From Bifidobacterium merycicum DSM 6492 (GTDB taxonomy: Bacteria > Actinomycetota > Actinomycetes > Actinomycetales > Bifidobacteriaceae): a stretch of DNA of 64,000 nt. A program made the position numbers and the translations under genes. The stretch covers positions 1-64,000 of the forward strand of contig NZ_FQTX01000001.1 of assembly GCF_900129045.1 (NCBI RefSeq), given 5' to 3'. Positions 52,953 through 62,338 of this stretch are shown here, piece after piece. The notes under the pieces were generated by a model. That model had not been told where the DNA came from. It did not search any database and worked only from the letters and a program-made list of their open reading frames with translations. Position 1 is the first letter of the stretch. Each line of letters starts with the position of its first letter.

Positions 52953-53954
52953 TCAGACCGTCATATCGGCATCGGTGTTGGTGCTGGTGTTGATATCGGT
53001 GCCGGTACCAACACCAACAGTCTCACGCACCGGTTCGAGATAGCGTCTGGACGCTTTGCCGATTTCACCGCGCACCCGTTCGATGGCCGGCCTGTCATCG
53101 CCGTTCCTTGTGACGAAGCAGACTTGCCGGAACGCGTTCGCATCGCTGATCGGACATGCGACGAGATCGTCACGCAGATTCGCGGTGGTCGCCAGCCGTG
53201 ACACGATGGATACGCCCATGCCGACCTCGACCAGATTCTGCGTGGCCCAGTAATCGTCGGTGGAATGCGTGATGTCCGGCGAGAATCCGGCGGCCTTCGC
53301 CAAGGAGACGAGATTCGCCTGGCAGGTTTCGCAACCCGCGATCCATGATTCGTCACGCGCATCGCACAGGCTCACCGGTTCGCGCGTCCGTTCGTAGATT
53401 TTGGCGATGCTGCTGGACTTGGCGACCAGCAGCATCAGCGGGTCGATGCCGAAGCATTCGGTGCGCAGATCGGACAGCCGATCATCATCGGGCAGCGAAT
53501 TGTACCGGAACGTGATCGCGCAATCCGCCAATCCCTGTTCCAACGCCTCCACGGCTTCCGGCGGTTCCATCTGCATCAGGCTGACGCGGATATCCGACGA
53601 ATGGCTCACATGCACCAGCACACGCGCCACGAACGAGGAACATACCGATGGAGGAGCGACGAGCCGGATATGCGTGGAGCCGTTACGCCGGTACTCTTCG
53701 ATATCCTTGCCCGCCTGCATGAGCCGGTTTTCGATAAGCTGCCCGTGACGCGCCAGAATCAGTCCGGCCGGCGTAAGCTCTACCCCGTGGGAGGTGCGGC
53801 GCACCAAGCGGATGCCGAGCTCCTTCTCGCATCTTCCGATCTGCTGGCTGACTGCAGGTTGCGAACAGCCGCTTTCCCGCGCGGCCGCGGAGAATGAGCC
53901 GAGTCGCTCGACATTCCACAACGTCACCAGGGTTTGTGGGCTCAGTCGCGCCAT
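52953..53954 (-). CDS. LysR-family transcriptional regulator
   Basis: N-terminal HTH (residues 1-62): LSPQTLVTLWNVERLGSFSAAARESGCSQPAVSQQIGRCEKELGIRLVRR. The effector domain follows (IRLVAPPSVCSSFVARVLVHVSHSSDIRVSLMQMEPPEAVEALEQG to WATQNLVEVGMGVSIVSR). 333 aa. The last 20 residues are low complexity (TGTDINTSTNTDADM) from repeated DNA. Two adjacent ATGs occur (53957, 53954); GAAAGGCGG precedes them. It lies upstream of the MalY/PatB gene on the same strand and near the Fe-ADH/Met-type cluster. I propose it as the regulator for the ATA-N9-TAT boxes in this window; not demonstrated. Confidence 0.88.
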   Translation of the reverse strand: MARLSPQTLVTLWNVERLGSFSAAARESGCSQPAVSQQIGRCEKELGIRLVRRTSHGVELTPAGLILARHGQLIENRLMQAGKDIEEYRRNGSTHIRLVAPPSVCSSFVARVLVHVSHSSDIRVSLMQMEPPEAVEALEQGLADCAITFRYNSLPDDDRLSDLRTECFGIDPLMLLVAKSSSIAKIYERTREPVSLCDARDESWIAGCETCQANLVSLAKAAGFSPDITHSTDDYWATQNLVEVGMGVSIVSRLATTANLRDDLVACPISDANAFRQVCFVTRNGDDRPAIERVRGEIGKASRRYLEPVRETVGVGTGTDINTSTNTDADMTV

Positions 53955-54010
53955 CATGCCGCCTTTCATACCGGTCGGGCCGTACGTTTCGAAAATCCCG
54001 AAGCGGTGGT

Positions 54011-54859
54011 TCAGCTGTTGAGGAATGCGGGGATCGCTTCGGCGGCCGCATAGCCGGCGCGGTACATGCGTTCCAGACCCTCGTAGGATTTGCTCAGCGT
54101 GTTCAGGCCATACAGGCTTTCCGGTGCGAGGATCAGCACGCGGCCATCCTTCTCGTACTCCTTGGCCAACGCCACTTCGTCGTTGTAGGTACGGGAGCGG
54201 TTCAACAGACGCTCCGCGGCAGTGGGGTGGCTGCGCCTGAGAATGGCGGCCGGTCCGATATCCTTCTTCTGCTCGCGTAGTACATCCTTGAGACGCGTCA
54301 GAATCACCACCACGCGGTCATAGCCGTCATCCAGCGCCTTCTGCACGGGAACGGGATCGGCTATGCCGCCGTCGTAGTACGGCACGCCGTCGATCACATA
54401 CGGTTTGCACGCCACTGGTACCGCGGAGGACGCCTTCATGATGTCGAAATTGTCGTAGGAGACATCCGACTTGTCGAAATACTTGGTCGAACCGTCTTCG
54501 GCGTTGCATGCGATCACGGTGAAACCGGTGGGATTGGCGGCGAAGGCCTCATAATCGACTGGGTATTCGCCGTCATGGTTGCTCAGCGTGCTGTACACAT
54601 ATTCGAGGTTGGCGTAGTTGTGGTTCTTGATGTAGTTGTCGAGGCTCGCGTATTCCTTGCGGAACGCGTACTCGGTGTAGAACTTGTGGGTGCGCCCGTG
54701 CTGGCCGGAGATGAAGGACACCATGTTCGCACTGCCTGCGGAAACGCCGTAGCAGTGGTCGACCGTAACGCCGTCCTCCATCATGCGATCCATCACGCCG
54801 GCGCCGAAAATCGCACGGAACCCACCGCCGACATCGATCATTGCACTCCTGTTCGCCAT
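54011..54859 (-). CDS. patatin-like phospholipase/esterase
   Basis: Ser/Asp-dyad acyl hydrolase of the YjjU/RssA class. Oxyanion loop VGGGFRAIFGAGV near residue 10-22, nucleophile GVSAGSANM (residue about 40), Asp in DGGIADPVPVQKALDDG (residue about 165). 282 aa, cytosolic. SD GGAGGGG upstream on the minus strand. The C-terminal third is helical. The substrate, phospholipid or other ester, is unknown. Confidence 0.88.
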   Translation of the reverse strand: MANRSAMIDVGGGFRAIFGAGVMDRMMEDGVTVDHCYGVSAGSANMVSFISGQHGRTHKFYTEYAFRKEYASLDNYIKNHNYANLEYVYSTLSNHDGEYPVDYEAFAANPTGFTVIACNAEDGSTKYFDKSDVSYDNFDIMKASSAVPVACKPYVIDGVPYYDGGIADPVPVQKALDDGYDRVVVILTRLKDVLREQKKDIGPAAILRRSHPTAAERLLNRSRTYNDEVALAKEYEKDGRVLILAPESLYGLNTLSKSYEGLERMYRAGYAAAEAIPAFLNS

Positions 54860-55003
54860 AGTCTGCCCCTCCCTGAATGGCCTTGCCTGTTATCTGCTCG
54901 CCCACATTGCGTGAGGCGCGTTTTTCCCAAAGCTTATGCCGTGTCGGCGGACATTTTCCCGTATGGCATAGGCCATGCAGGGACGCGAGTCCGCTGTCTG
55001 CGG

Positions 55004-55783
55004 CTAGCTGCGATGCAGCAGCGTCGAAGCTAATTCGGCGATGCGCTCGGAACCGTCGGAATTGGCGAGTTCCACGCTGCCCTGGGCGTCTTCCGGTGCA
55101 AGCTTGCCCAACGATTCCAATACCACGTGCAAGTGGCGCACGGTGCCCTCGTTGCCGTCGATGATCGCGGCGCCATCCGGCAGCAGTTCGCGGAAATAGT
55201 CACGGTAGAACACGAAATGCGTGCATCCGAGCACCACGGCGTCGATGGTCTGCAGATCGTAGGCGCCGAAATAGCCGTGCAAGGCGTTCATCACGGTGTC
55301 ATGCTCGTCGAGAAGGCCCTGTTCGACGATTTCCACAAGACCGGGGCAGGGTTCGGGGAAAATCGTGTGATCGGCTTTGAACCGGTCCATGAGCTTGGCG
55401 AACTTGCGTTCGCGCAGGGTGAGCGGGGTGGCGGCGACGATGATGCGCTGCCGCTGGCCGTGCCCACGGTCGCAGGCGACCTTGAGCGCCGGTTCCATGC
55501 CGATGATCGGGATATCGTGCGTTTCGCGCAACGCATCCGCCGCAGCCGATGTGGCGGTATTGCAGGCGATGACCACGGCCTTCACGCCCTGTTTCACAAA
55601 TTGTTCCACGATGGCGAAACTCAGTTCACGCACCTGTTCGGGGGTTTTGATGCCATACGGTGCGTTGGCGGAATCACCGAAATACAGCACCTTCTCGTTC
55701 GGCATGTCCTGCGCGATCTGACGGACCACCGAAATCCCGCCGAGACCTGAATCGAAAACGCCGATCGGCGCCGTTGAGCTCAT
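55004..55783 (-). CDS. murI: glutamate racemase
   Basis: Converts L- to D-glutamate for peptidoglycan. [17 protein letters not shown] with the Asp-Ser pair (residues 7-13), the first catalytic Cys in [11 protein letters not shown] (about residue 74), and the second in [15 protein letters not shown] (about residue 187). 259 aa. SD GAAAGGGACG. It is divergent from dapF, which makes the next peptidoglycan/lysine precursor, with a 96-bp shared promoter region. Confidence 0.95.
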   Translation of the reverse strand: MSSTAPIGVFDSGLGGISVVRQIAQDMPNEKVLYFGDSANAPYGIKTPEQVRELSFAIVEQFVKQGVKAVVIACNTATSAAADALRETHDIPIIGMEPALKVACDRGHGQRQRIIVAATPLTLRERKFAKLMDRFKADHTIFPEPCPGLVEIVEQGLLDEHDTVMNALHGYFGAYDLQTIDAVVLGCTHFVFYRDYFRELLPDGAAIIDGNEGTVRHLHVVLESLGKLAPEDAQGSVELANSDGSERIAELASTLLHRS

Positions 55784-55866
55784 ATGCGTCCCTTTCCGTC
55801 CGTCCGATCGTCCAAACGACCGCTTCTGACCACTTCTAGACTACTCGTCCCATCCGCGCCGACGGG

Positions 55867-55880
55867 TAGGGTGGGGCGCA
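55867..55880 (+). promoter_or_regulatory. leaderless-type -10 of dapF
   Basis: TAGGGT (55867-55872), seven bases, ATG 55880. Confidence 0.5.
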
Positions 55881-56770
55881 TGAGTATTCCGCAGCAAGTC
55901 ACCAAAACGCATGCCACCGGCAACGATTTCGTCGTATATGCCGATCCCGAAGGGCGTTTCGAGCCGACCCCCGACGAGGTGCGCTTCCTCGACGACCGGC
56001 ATTTCGGCATTGGCGGGGACGGCGTGATCCGTCTCGCGCACCCCGAGGATGTGTCCGATCTGACACCCGAGCAGGTCGCCGAATGCCGTGAGTCCGGAAC
56101 CGAATGGTTCATGGATTACCGCAATGCCGACGGTTCCCTGGCCCAGATGTGCGGCAACGGCACACGTGCCATCACACTGTTCGCCTACGACCGTGGCTAC
56201 GCTTCGGGCGACGCGTTCCGTCTCGGCACCCGCGCCGGCGTGAAGATCCTCACCTCGCTCGACGACGATGAGCGCCTCGGCCATAACGTGTTCCGCGTGG
56301 AGATGGGCGCGTGGAAGCGCGGCGAACTCGATGCTTTCGACGTGACGATACCGGGCACGCCGGGGTCCGCCCGCGGCACCTACGTGGACATGGGCAATCC
56401 GCATGTCGTGGCGGTGCTGGAGGACGGCAAGGCCACGCTTCCCGCGGTGGAAGACCTTGATTTGGTGACCAAGCCGGTGGTCGCCCCCGTGCTGGAATCC
56501 GATCAGAACGTGGAATTCGTGCGCATCGACTCGATGGACGCCGAAGCCGGCGAAGGCACGGCGACCATGCGCGTCAACGAACGTGGATGTGGCGAAACGT
56601 TGTCCTGCGGTACGGGCCTGTGCGCCACGGCGGTCACGCTTCGCGCCAAAACCGGCATTGATCATTGGACGATCACCGTGCGCGGCGGCGTGCTGCGCAT
56701 CGACGTGAGTGACACGGACGTGAAGCTCACCGGTTCCGCGACCCTGGTGGGCGATATCACACTGCTGTAG
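55880..56770 (+). CDS. dapF: diaminopimelate epimerase
   Basis: Interconverts LL- and meso-diaminopimelate in the cytosol. THATGNDFVVYAD at the N-terminus, first Cys in AQMCGNGTRAITLF, second Cys in ETLSCGTGLCATAV, and FVRID. 296 aa, pseudodimeric with two equal halves as expected. The ATG 55880 is chosen from the leaderless -10; the open frame extends upstream, but without family character. Confidence 0.95.
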   Translation: MSIPQQVTKTHATGNDFVVYADPEGRFEPTPDEVRFLDDRHFGIGGDGVIRLAHPEDVSDLTPEQVAECRESGTEWFMDYRNADGSLAQMCGNGTRAITLFAYDRGYASGDAFRLGTRAGVKILTSLDDDERLGHNVFRVEMGAWKRGELDAFDVTIPGTPGSARGTYVDMGNPHVVAVLEDGKATLPAVEDLDLVTKPVVAPVLESDQNVEFVRIDSMDAEAGEGTATMRVNERGCGETLSCGTGLCATAVTLRAKTGIDHWTITVRGGVLRIDVSDTDVKLTGSATLVGDITLL

Positions 56771-56837
56771 TCCCGTCGTTGGAGTTCCATAACCAATTCC
56801 GTGGCAAATCACGTTGCGAATCCCGCAGTGGAAACGA

Positions 56838-56877
56838 CGAGGGCCGCGCATCGGCATCAACCGGTGCGCGGCCCTCG
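56838..56877. terminator. bidirectional terminator between dapF and VKOR gene
   Basis: CGAGGGCCGCGCA (56838-56850) pairs perfectly with TGCGCGGCCCTCG (56865-56877), 13 bp. Confidence 0.75.
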
Positions 56878-56904
56878 CATACCCGCAAACGTGAATCACG
56901 CGGC

Positions 56905-57579
56905 TCAGCGGAATATCATCGGACCATCCTTGACCATGATGATCGCGAGTAACGCGAGAATCCACACCACATCAACCATCAGGTCATAATTCAGGCGGTA
57001 ATACGTATCAAGCCCGCGAGCCATGCCCTCCTTGCGCGGTGGCAGCTCCTGCACCACAACCGTCGCATGCGACAACGCGATGAACTGGATGGTCGTGGAG
57101 AACATCAGCACCATGCACCACGGGCACAGCGCCTGAATCACGAACAGCGACTGGGACGTCAACCAATACGAATACGCGAGCGCCGCGAGGCCGCCCAGCC
57201 ACGTGCAGGCTGCGAACCAGCGCGGCACGGCGATGCGCGCCAAGCCGATCACGGCGATGGTGACGAACACGGATTCGGCGGCGATGCCGAAGAACGCGTT
57301 CGGGTAGCTCAGACCGCCGAATTTCACGATTTCCGCCTGCCAGGATTGCGCCACAGTGGAGCAGGAGAGCACGGCGTTCACATCGCAGCCCAGCTGTTGG
57401 TTGGGGTTGCGGGCCAGTTTCAACGTGTCCGCGCTCAGGATGAACGATACGGCCAACGCCACGGCCGACGCCACCAGCATGACCAGATATACCCAAGTGG
57501 CGCTATGACGCCATCCGCGTGGTCTGCGTTCGATATCCGGTTCGATGCCCGGCTGGATATGCGCCGTCTCTTCTCCCAT
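56905..57579 (-). CDS. vitamin K epoxide reductase family (VKOR) membrane protein
   Basis: Membrane oxidant for periplasm-side disulfide formation in actinobacteria. After a polar 25-residue N-terminus come the helices: VYLVMLVASAVALAVSFIL; the loop Cys pair in GCDVNAVLSCS (residues about 64-72); FFGIAAESVFVTIAVIGLAR; the active CxxC in ALCPWCMVLMFS; and a C-terminal helix VVWILALLAIIMV. 224 aa. No DsbA-like partner is next to it; exported Cys proteins such as the peptide at 7.4 kb could be clients. SD GGAAAGGAAC. Confidence 0.88.
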   Translation of the reverse strand: MGEETAHIQPGIEPDIERRPRGWRHSATWVYLVMLVASAVALAVSFILSADTLKLARNPNQQLGCDVNAVLSCSTVAQSWQAEIVKFGGLSYPNAFFGIAAESVFVTIAVIGLARIAVPRWFAACTWLGGLAALAYSYWLTSQSLFVIQALCPWCMVLMFSTTIQFIALSHATVVVQELPPRKEGMARGLDTYYRLNYDLMVDVVWILALLAIIMVKDGPMIFR

Positions 57580-57673
57580 AATCGTTCCTTTCCGTGTTCT
57601 TCCTTGTCGTGTTTCCTCGTTGAATCGGCGGAGCGCTCCTCCGCGGTGCTGCGGAACGAGCTTAACAGTGGGC

Positions 57674-57687
57674 TACGATAGGGGTCA
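57674..57687 (+). promoter_or_regulatory. leaderless-type -10 of the PHP gene
   Basis: TACGAT (57674-57679), seven bases, ATG 57687. Confidence 0.5.
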
Positions 57688-58568
57688 TGACACGCTATGA
57701 GATTCCCGCCGAACCGCCGGCGGCAGGATGGGATATCCACTGCCATACCGCGTTTTCGGATGGCACGATGACACCGGAAGGCATGGTGGCCCAAGCGGTG
57801 CGGATCGGTTTGGAAGGCGTCGCGATCACCGATCATGATACGAGCGCCGGATGGGGCGATGCCGTGGAAGCGGCGCAACGGCTGGGATTGCCGTTGCTGC
57901 GCGGCACGGAGATCACCGCGGCGGACGGTGATGTCAGCGTGCACATGCTCGGCTTGCAATACGATCCGACCAATGAGCGCCTCGTCAACATGTTCGCGAC
58001 CACCAGGCGCAAACGTCTCCAACGCACACGGACGATGGTCGAACTCATGGCCCGCGATTTCCCCATCACCTGGCAGATGGTCGAACGGCAGGTTCGGGAA
58101 GGGGAGCGGACCACGGTCGGCAGGCCGCATATCGCGGATGCGCTGGTCGCCGCAGGCGTCTACCGGAATCGCAGCGAAGCGTTCGCAGGCGCGGTGAGCG
58201 CGCAATCGAAATACTACATTCCCACGCCTTCGCCGACGGCCATCGAAGTGACACGGACCGTCAAACAGGCCGGAGGCGTGATCATCCTCGCCCATCCCGG
58301 TGATCGGCGCAGGAACAGCACGCTGCTGTCCGATGAACGCATCGACGCGCTCGCCGACGCCGGATTGGATGGGCTCGAAGTGTGGCATCGCGGCAATGAA
58401 CCCGATCAGCGTCGGCGTCTGCTCGATATCGCTCGCCGACGTGATCTGTTGGTCACCGGCGGCTCCGATTGGCATGGCGAGGGCAAGCCGAACAGGTTGG
58501 GGGAGAACCTGACCGATGCGGCCACGGTTCGGCGGATCGTGGAACGCGGCGCCATTCCGCTCGTCTGA
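57687..58568 (+). CDS. PHP-domain phosphoesterase
   Basis: Metal-dependent phosphoesterase, similar to RNase AM/3',5'-nucleoside bisphosphate phosphatase (YciV/TrpH). Motifs: WDIHCHTAFSDGTMTPE (HxH and D), AITDHDT, LLRGTEIT, the His in VIILAHPGDRR, and GSDWHGEGKPNRLG. 293 aa, typical length. A terminator follows at 58635. Confidence 0.88.
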   Translation: MTRYEIPAEPPAAGWDIHCHTAFSDGTMTPEGMVAQAVRIGLEGVAITDHDTSAGWGDAVEAAQRLGLPLLRGTEITAADGDVSVHMLGLQYDPTNERLVNMFATTRRKRLQRTRTMVELMARDFPITWQMVERQVREGERTTVGRPHIADALVAAGVYRNRSEAFAGAVSAQSKYYIPTPSPTAIEVTRTVKQAGGVIILAHPGDRRRNSTLLSDERIDALADAGLDGLEVWHRGNEPDQRRRLLDIARRRDLLVTGGSDWHGEGKPNRLGENLTDAATVRRIVERGAIPLV

Positions 58569-58634
58569 GTCATGGGCGGGATTGTGCGGTGAGTACGATT
58601 CGAAGCCGATACGCAATCCGGAATCGATATACGA

Positions 58635-58664
58635 ATGGGGTCCTTCCATCAGGAAGGACCCCAT
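58635..58664. terminator. bidirectional terminator (PHP gene and DUF3107 gene)
   Basis: ATGGGGTCCTTCC-ATCA-GGAAGGACCCCAT, perfect 13-bp stem, then CGCGTTTT. Confidence 0.85.
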
Positions 58665-58708
58665 CGCGTTTTCGCGTCATACGCCGCCAGAATCGTGGCG
58701 GCGAACCG

Positions 58709-58933
58709 TCAGAGCGCGCCGAAACCGACGGCGTGCTTGGTTTCGGAACCGACGATCGCATAGCCGAGCGCTCCGGCGGGAACGATGATCCTACGGCCCT
58801 TGTCGTCGTTCAGCACGATCGGCTTGTCCTCGCTCACCGCGGTGCTGATGGCGGCGTTGACCGCATCGGCGGATTCCTCGGTGCTGAAGGTGACGGCACG
58901 CGCCACGTTCCGGATGCCCAGTTCGATATCCAT
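58709..58933 (-). CDS. DUF3107 protein
   Basis: Short actinobacteria-specific family: MDIELGIRNVARAVTFSTEESADAVNAAIS and the ending RRIIVPAGALGYAIVGSETKHAVGFGAL are characteristic. 74 aa, function unknown, ATP-binding-like ACT-size fold by length only. ATG 58933 is used, with SD AAGGAG; an upstream in-frame ATG at 58993 gives a non-family extension. Confidence 0.85.
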   Translation of the reverse strand: MDIELGIRNVARAVTFSTEESADAVNAAISTAVSEDKPIVLNDDKGRRIIVPAGALGYAIVGSETKHAVGFGAL

Positions 58934-59013
58934 TGATTGCTCCTTGATCGTTGTCCTGTTTGTCCTGTTTGAGGCTTTATTCTGCTCGCCCATGGCGAAA
59001 AGCGCATCGATGA

Positions 59014-60513
59014 TTACGCTTGCGGCGTGATTTTCCGTTCGTTCGTCACGTCGGAGGCGTCCAGCCCGGTCCGCGCATCCTGCAACGCGCGTTCCTCGCG
59101 TTCCAGCAACGGAATCACCTCGGTCGCCGGTACATTGAGGTTCGGCACCGAGAAGCGTTGCGGTTGCTCGGTACGCGGCGCATCGGCGCTCGTACCCGCA
59201 TTCGCACGATGCACCACGATGTGATGCTCGTTCGTGTCGTCGCTCACCGTGTCTCCGTCGGGCGACACCTGCGTGTCATTGGTTTCGTCATCCATGCGAT
59301 CCAATGCGATGGTGGCCGAGGAAATCGGCGGAATATCAGGTAGCGGAGCGCTTGCGACCCTACCGCTTGCGGTGCTGTCGGATTCCAACGCGGCATTGGC
59401 GGATGCGATATTGGACGAACCGGTGTGATCCGGATCGATCGTATCGTCGGGATCCATGAGCCGGTCGGCCGAACGCGCGTTCCGCTCATCGTCGCGCAAC
59501 AGCGTACCCACCGTGATCGTGGAAGGATGCTTGCCGGCCGAGGGCTTCAGCGTATTGGCGTTGGACGGGCGAGCATCTCTTACACTCACCCCGAGCTGAT
59601 GCGCGAGACGATCCACCTGGGCCTTGAACTGGATGATCTTGTCGTTGTCGGCATTGTTCAGCGCACGGATGAAATCGCCCACCTGCTCCATCTGCACCCA
59701 CAGGTTGGCGCGCAGCATGATCAGATCATCGAGCCTGTTGCCCATCATGCGTCCGTAGGCGGTGAGAACGGCGTTGCGGCGTTCCTCATCGAGTTTCGAG
59801 AAAATCCAAGCCAGATCGCGTGCCGGATCGTTGACCTGCATGTTCTGCCAGTTGTTCACCGCGGTGATCGTCGAACCGCTGAACCGAACGTCGCCGTTTT
59901 CGAACCCGCCGTGCACCATGCACGTCGAGAACGACCACAGGCCTTCCGTATCCATGATGCGGGCCCAACTCGTCGTGATCTCGCTCGGCACATGACCGGC
60001 GTTGCGCAGTCGTTTGATCCATGCGGTGAGCTGGGCACGAATCTGCCCGGTGACGAAGATCGGATAGCCGGCCTCCTGCATGAAATCGGGGCGTAGGCGG
60101 TGAATCGCGCCGATGGCGGTGCCCATCGCGGAACATTGGTTCGAGGTCAGCTCGTCAAGAGGCGTTTCCACACCGTCCTGATGGCGCATCACCATCACCG
60201 CGGTATCCCCGGTGGGCCCCTTGGAATCGGTGCCGGGAGCGAAGGAAAGCACACGGCCCAGCGAGAATCCGAAGCCGCCGGATTCCCTGATCGTCGAAAG
60301 CGCGTGCGACGCCTTCACGCGCGAGGCCAACAGCTTTCGCCCTTGATCGCTATTGGTGGCGTACACGTCGTACACGGTGCCCGATGCATCGCGCACCTGC
60401 GCCTGATCGATGTCAAGCGCATGCGTGGTTCCGGCGAACACGCCGGCCACGACGATGGAGGGCATGGCGGCGGAGGTCAGTGCAGCCATCATGAATTCGT
60501 TTCGTTCAGTCAC
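59014..60513 (-). CDS. aminoglycoside-phosphotransferase-fold protein, probably catalytically inactive
   Basis: APH/protein-kinase-fold protein with a long disordered C-terminus. The equivalent of the catalytic loop HGDxxxxN reads VHGGFENGD (residues about 199-207), and the metal-binding IDWE appears as VNNWQNM; the invariant Asp residues are therefore missing. DPARDLAWIF after it matches the family. Residues 1-300 fold; 320-499 are Ser/Asp/Thr-rich. 499 aa. It starts with GTG at 60513, six bases after a TAGTGT -10, divergent from the helicase gene. It may be a regulatory pseudokinase. Confidence 0.75.
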   Translation of the reverse strand: MTERNEFMMAALTSAAMPSIVVAGVFAGTTHALDIDQAQVRDASGTVYDVYATNSDQGRKLLASRVKASHALSTIRESGGFGFSLGRVLSFAPGTDSKGPTGDTAVMVMRHQDGVETPLDELTSNQCSAMGTAIGAIHRLRPDFMQEAGYPIFVTGQIRAQLTAWIKRLRNAGHVPSEITTSWARIMDTEGLWSFSTCMVHGGFENGDVRFSGSTITAVNNWQNMQVNDPARDLAWIFSKLDEERRNAVLTAYGRMMGNRLDDLIMLRANLWVQMEQVGDFIRALNNADNDKIIQFKAQVDRLAHQLGVSVRDARPSNANTLKPSAGKHPSTITVGTLLRDDERNARSADRLMDPDDTIDPDHTGSSNIASANAALESDSTASGRVASAPLPDIPPISSATIALDRMDDETNDTQVSPDGDTVSDDTNEHHIVVHRANAGTSADAPRTEQPQRFSVPNLNVPATEVIPLLEREERALQDARTGLDASDVTNERKITPQA

Positions 60514-60525
60514 CCTTCCACACTA
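60513..60525 (-). promoter_or_regulatory. leaderless-type -10 of the APH-fold gene
   Basis: Minus strand TAGTGT (60525-60520), GGAAGG, then GTG at 60513. The GGAAGG has no spacing to the GTG, so it cannot act as SD. Confidence 0.5.
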
Positions 60526-60621
60526 ATACATATGAGCGCCCGGAACCGGCAAACATGGCCGAGAATGGGCATTACTGAGCCGATTTTTGTCCAATCGTGG
60601 ATGCGTGGGCATACCGCTTGC

Positions 60622-60635
60622 CACAATGGGGAACA
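60622..60635 (+). promoter_or_regulatory. leaderless-type -10 of the helicase gene
   Basis: CACAAT (60622-60627), seven bases, ATG 60635. Confidence 0.5.
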
Positions 60636-62146
60636 TGGACGACGAGCTGCTTGAAGGGTTGGATGATGCGCAGCTGGCCGCGGCGACGGCGCTGAGCGGA
60701 CCGGTGCGCATCATAGCTGGCGCGGGCGCGGGCAAGACCCGGACCGTGACCCGGCGCATCGCCCACGCCTGCGTGAGCGGGGAGTGGGAGGCGTCGCGCG
60801 TGCTCGCGGTGACCTTCTCCGTCAAAGCCGCCGCCGAAATGCGTGTACGACTCGAATCCTTGGGCGTGGGCGATCAGGTCACGGCGTCCACATTCCACTC
60901 CGCCGCATTGCGGCAGCTGCGTCGCGTCTGGCCCGACGTGTGCGAGGCGCCGTTCCCGCATCTCGTCGAGGATACGCGTGACATCACCAGACGTGCCATG
61001 CGCAGGGTCGGCCTTACCGACGATATGGATGACATCACGGTTCGTGCGGTACGTGACGAAATCAACTGGGCGAAGATCTCCCTGGTTGCGCCGGGCGAGG
61101 TGGAGCGCGTGGCGGTCGCGGTCGAACGGTGCACACCGGCTGGCATCGAGGCGTCGCGTTTCGCTGACATCTACGACGCGTACGAGCTTGAAAAGGCCGC
61201 TCGTGGCGAAATGGATTTCGACGACATCCTGCTCATGATGTGCCATGTGCTGGAGGAATTCGACGAGCAGGCCGCCCGTGTCCGTAAATCCATTGGCTGG
61301 CTCACCGTGGACGAGTATCAGGACGTGTCGCCGTTGCAGCACCGGCTGATGCGCCTATGGCTGGGCGATAACCGCAACGTGTGCGTGGTGGGCGACCCCG
61401 CCCAGACCATTTACTCGTTCGCCGGCGCGTCAAGCTACGATCTGCTCGCGTTCGCGGACGAATTCAAACCCTTGTCCGCCGACATCCGGCTCGGCACGGA
61501 TTACCGTTCCACGCCGCAGGTGGTGAACTACGCCAACCGTGTGCTCGCCGCCTCGCCCATGAGACGTGATTATCTGCGGTTGAGTTCCGCTCGTGGGAAC
61601 GGCGCCAGGGTGTCGCGCAAAGTGTATGAGACGGACGCTCTGGAAGCACAGGGTGTCGCCATGCGCATCGCGAAACTGGTGGCGGATGGGGCGAATCCTT
61701 CGGATTGCGCGATCCTGACGCGCATCAACGCCCAGCAGGCCGCGTGTTGCAGCGCGTTGCGCGCCGTGCGGTTGGGATATCGCGTGCGCCGTGACTCCGG
61801 GTGGACGGCCTCGTCATCGGTGGCGGATCTCGAAGCCGCCGGGCAGCTCGCGTTGGCCGACACGATGCGGGAGCACGATGACGAGACGACGCGCAAACTC
61901 GGCAAGGTCACGGTTTCCACCATCCATGCCGCGAAAGGTTTGGAATTCAAGCATGTGTTTGTGATCGGATGCTCCGAGGGCCTGCTGCCGTACGGGTACG
62001 CCCAGGACGACGATGCGTTGGAGGAGGAGCGTCGGCTGATGTACGTGGCGATCACGCGAGCCGAAGACACCCTGCACATGTCGTACGCCCGATCCAAGGA
62101 CGGCATGGGTGAGCGGCAGCGCAGTCTGAGCCGTTTCCTCAGCTAG
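60635..62146 (+). CDS. UvrD/Rep-family (SF1A) DNA helicase
   Basis: ATP-dependent 3'-5' DNA helicase or translocase, similar to actinobacterial UvrD2 but shorter. Motif I AGAGAGKTRTVTRRI (residues about 28-42), motif Ia FSVKAAAEM, Q-type ASTFHSA, motif II VDEYQDVSPLQ, motif III GDPAQTIYSFAGA, motif IV TDYRSTPQVVNYAN, motif V TIHAAKGLEFKHVFV, motif VI RRLMYVAITRAED. 503 aa. The C-terminal HRDC domain of UvrD2 is absent; the end SLSRFLS matches the UvrD2 helicase-core end. ATG 60635 (MDDELLEGLDD) is set by the leaderless -10. Confidence 0.9.
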   Translation: MDDELLEGLDDAQLAAATALSGPVRIIAGAGAGKTRTVTRRIAHACVSGEWEASRVLAVTFSVKAAAEMRVRLESLGVGDQVTASTFHSAALRQLRRVWPDVCEAPFPHLVEDTRDITRRAMRRVGLTDDMDDITVRAVRDEINWAKISLVAPGEVERVAVAVERCTPAGIEASRFADIYDAYELEKAARGEMDFDDILLMMCHVLEEFDEQAARVRKSIGWLTVDEYQDVSPLQHRLMRLWLGDNRNVCVVGDPAQTIYSFAGASSYDLLAFADEFKPLSADIRLGTDYRSTPQVVNYANRVLAASPMRRDYLRLSSARGNGARVSRKVYETDALEAQGVAMRIAKLVADGANPSDCAILTRINAQQAACCSALRAVRLGYRVRRDSGWTASSSVADLEAAGQLALADTMREHDDETTRKLGKVTVSTIHAAKGLEFKHVFVIGCSEGLLPYGYAQDDDALEEERRLMYVAITRAEDTLHMSYARSKDGMGERQRSLSRFLS

Positions 62147-62262
62147 GCGGCGCGGTTCGGGCGCTATTCGAGCCGTTCAGGTTGCTTGGGCCGTTCAGGT
62201 TGCTTGAGCGGTTCGGGCCGTTCGGGCCGCTCGGGCGATGACGGCAAGGACGACGACAATAC

Positions 62263-62307
62263 GGAAACGGGGTTCCGACGATGCCATATCGTCGGAACCC
62301 CGTTTCC
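62263..62307. terminator. bidirectional terminator (helicase and DUF2342 genes)
   Basis: A perfect 20-bp stem (62263-62282 with 62288-62307) around a 5-nt loop. The region before it (62165-62240) is a tandem array of GTTCAGGTTGCTTGG / GTTCGGGCC-type units. Confidence 0.9.
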
Positions 62308-62338
62308 ATAGTGTTTCATTGTTTCGGATGCCGAAAAA

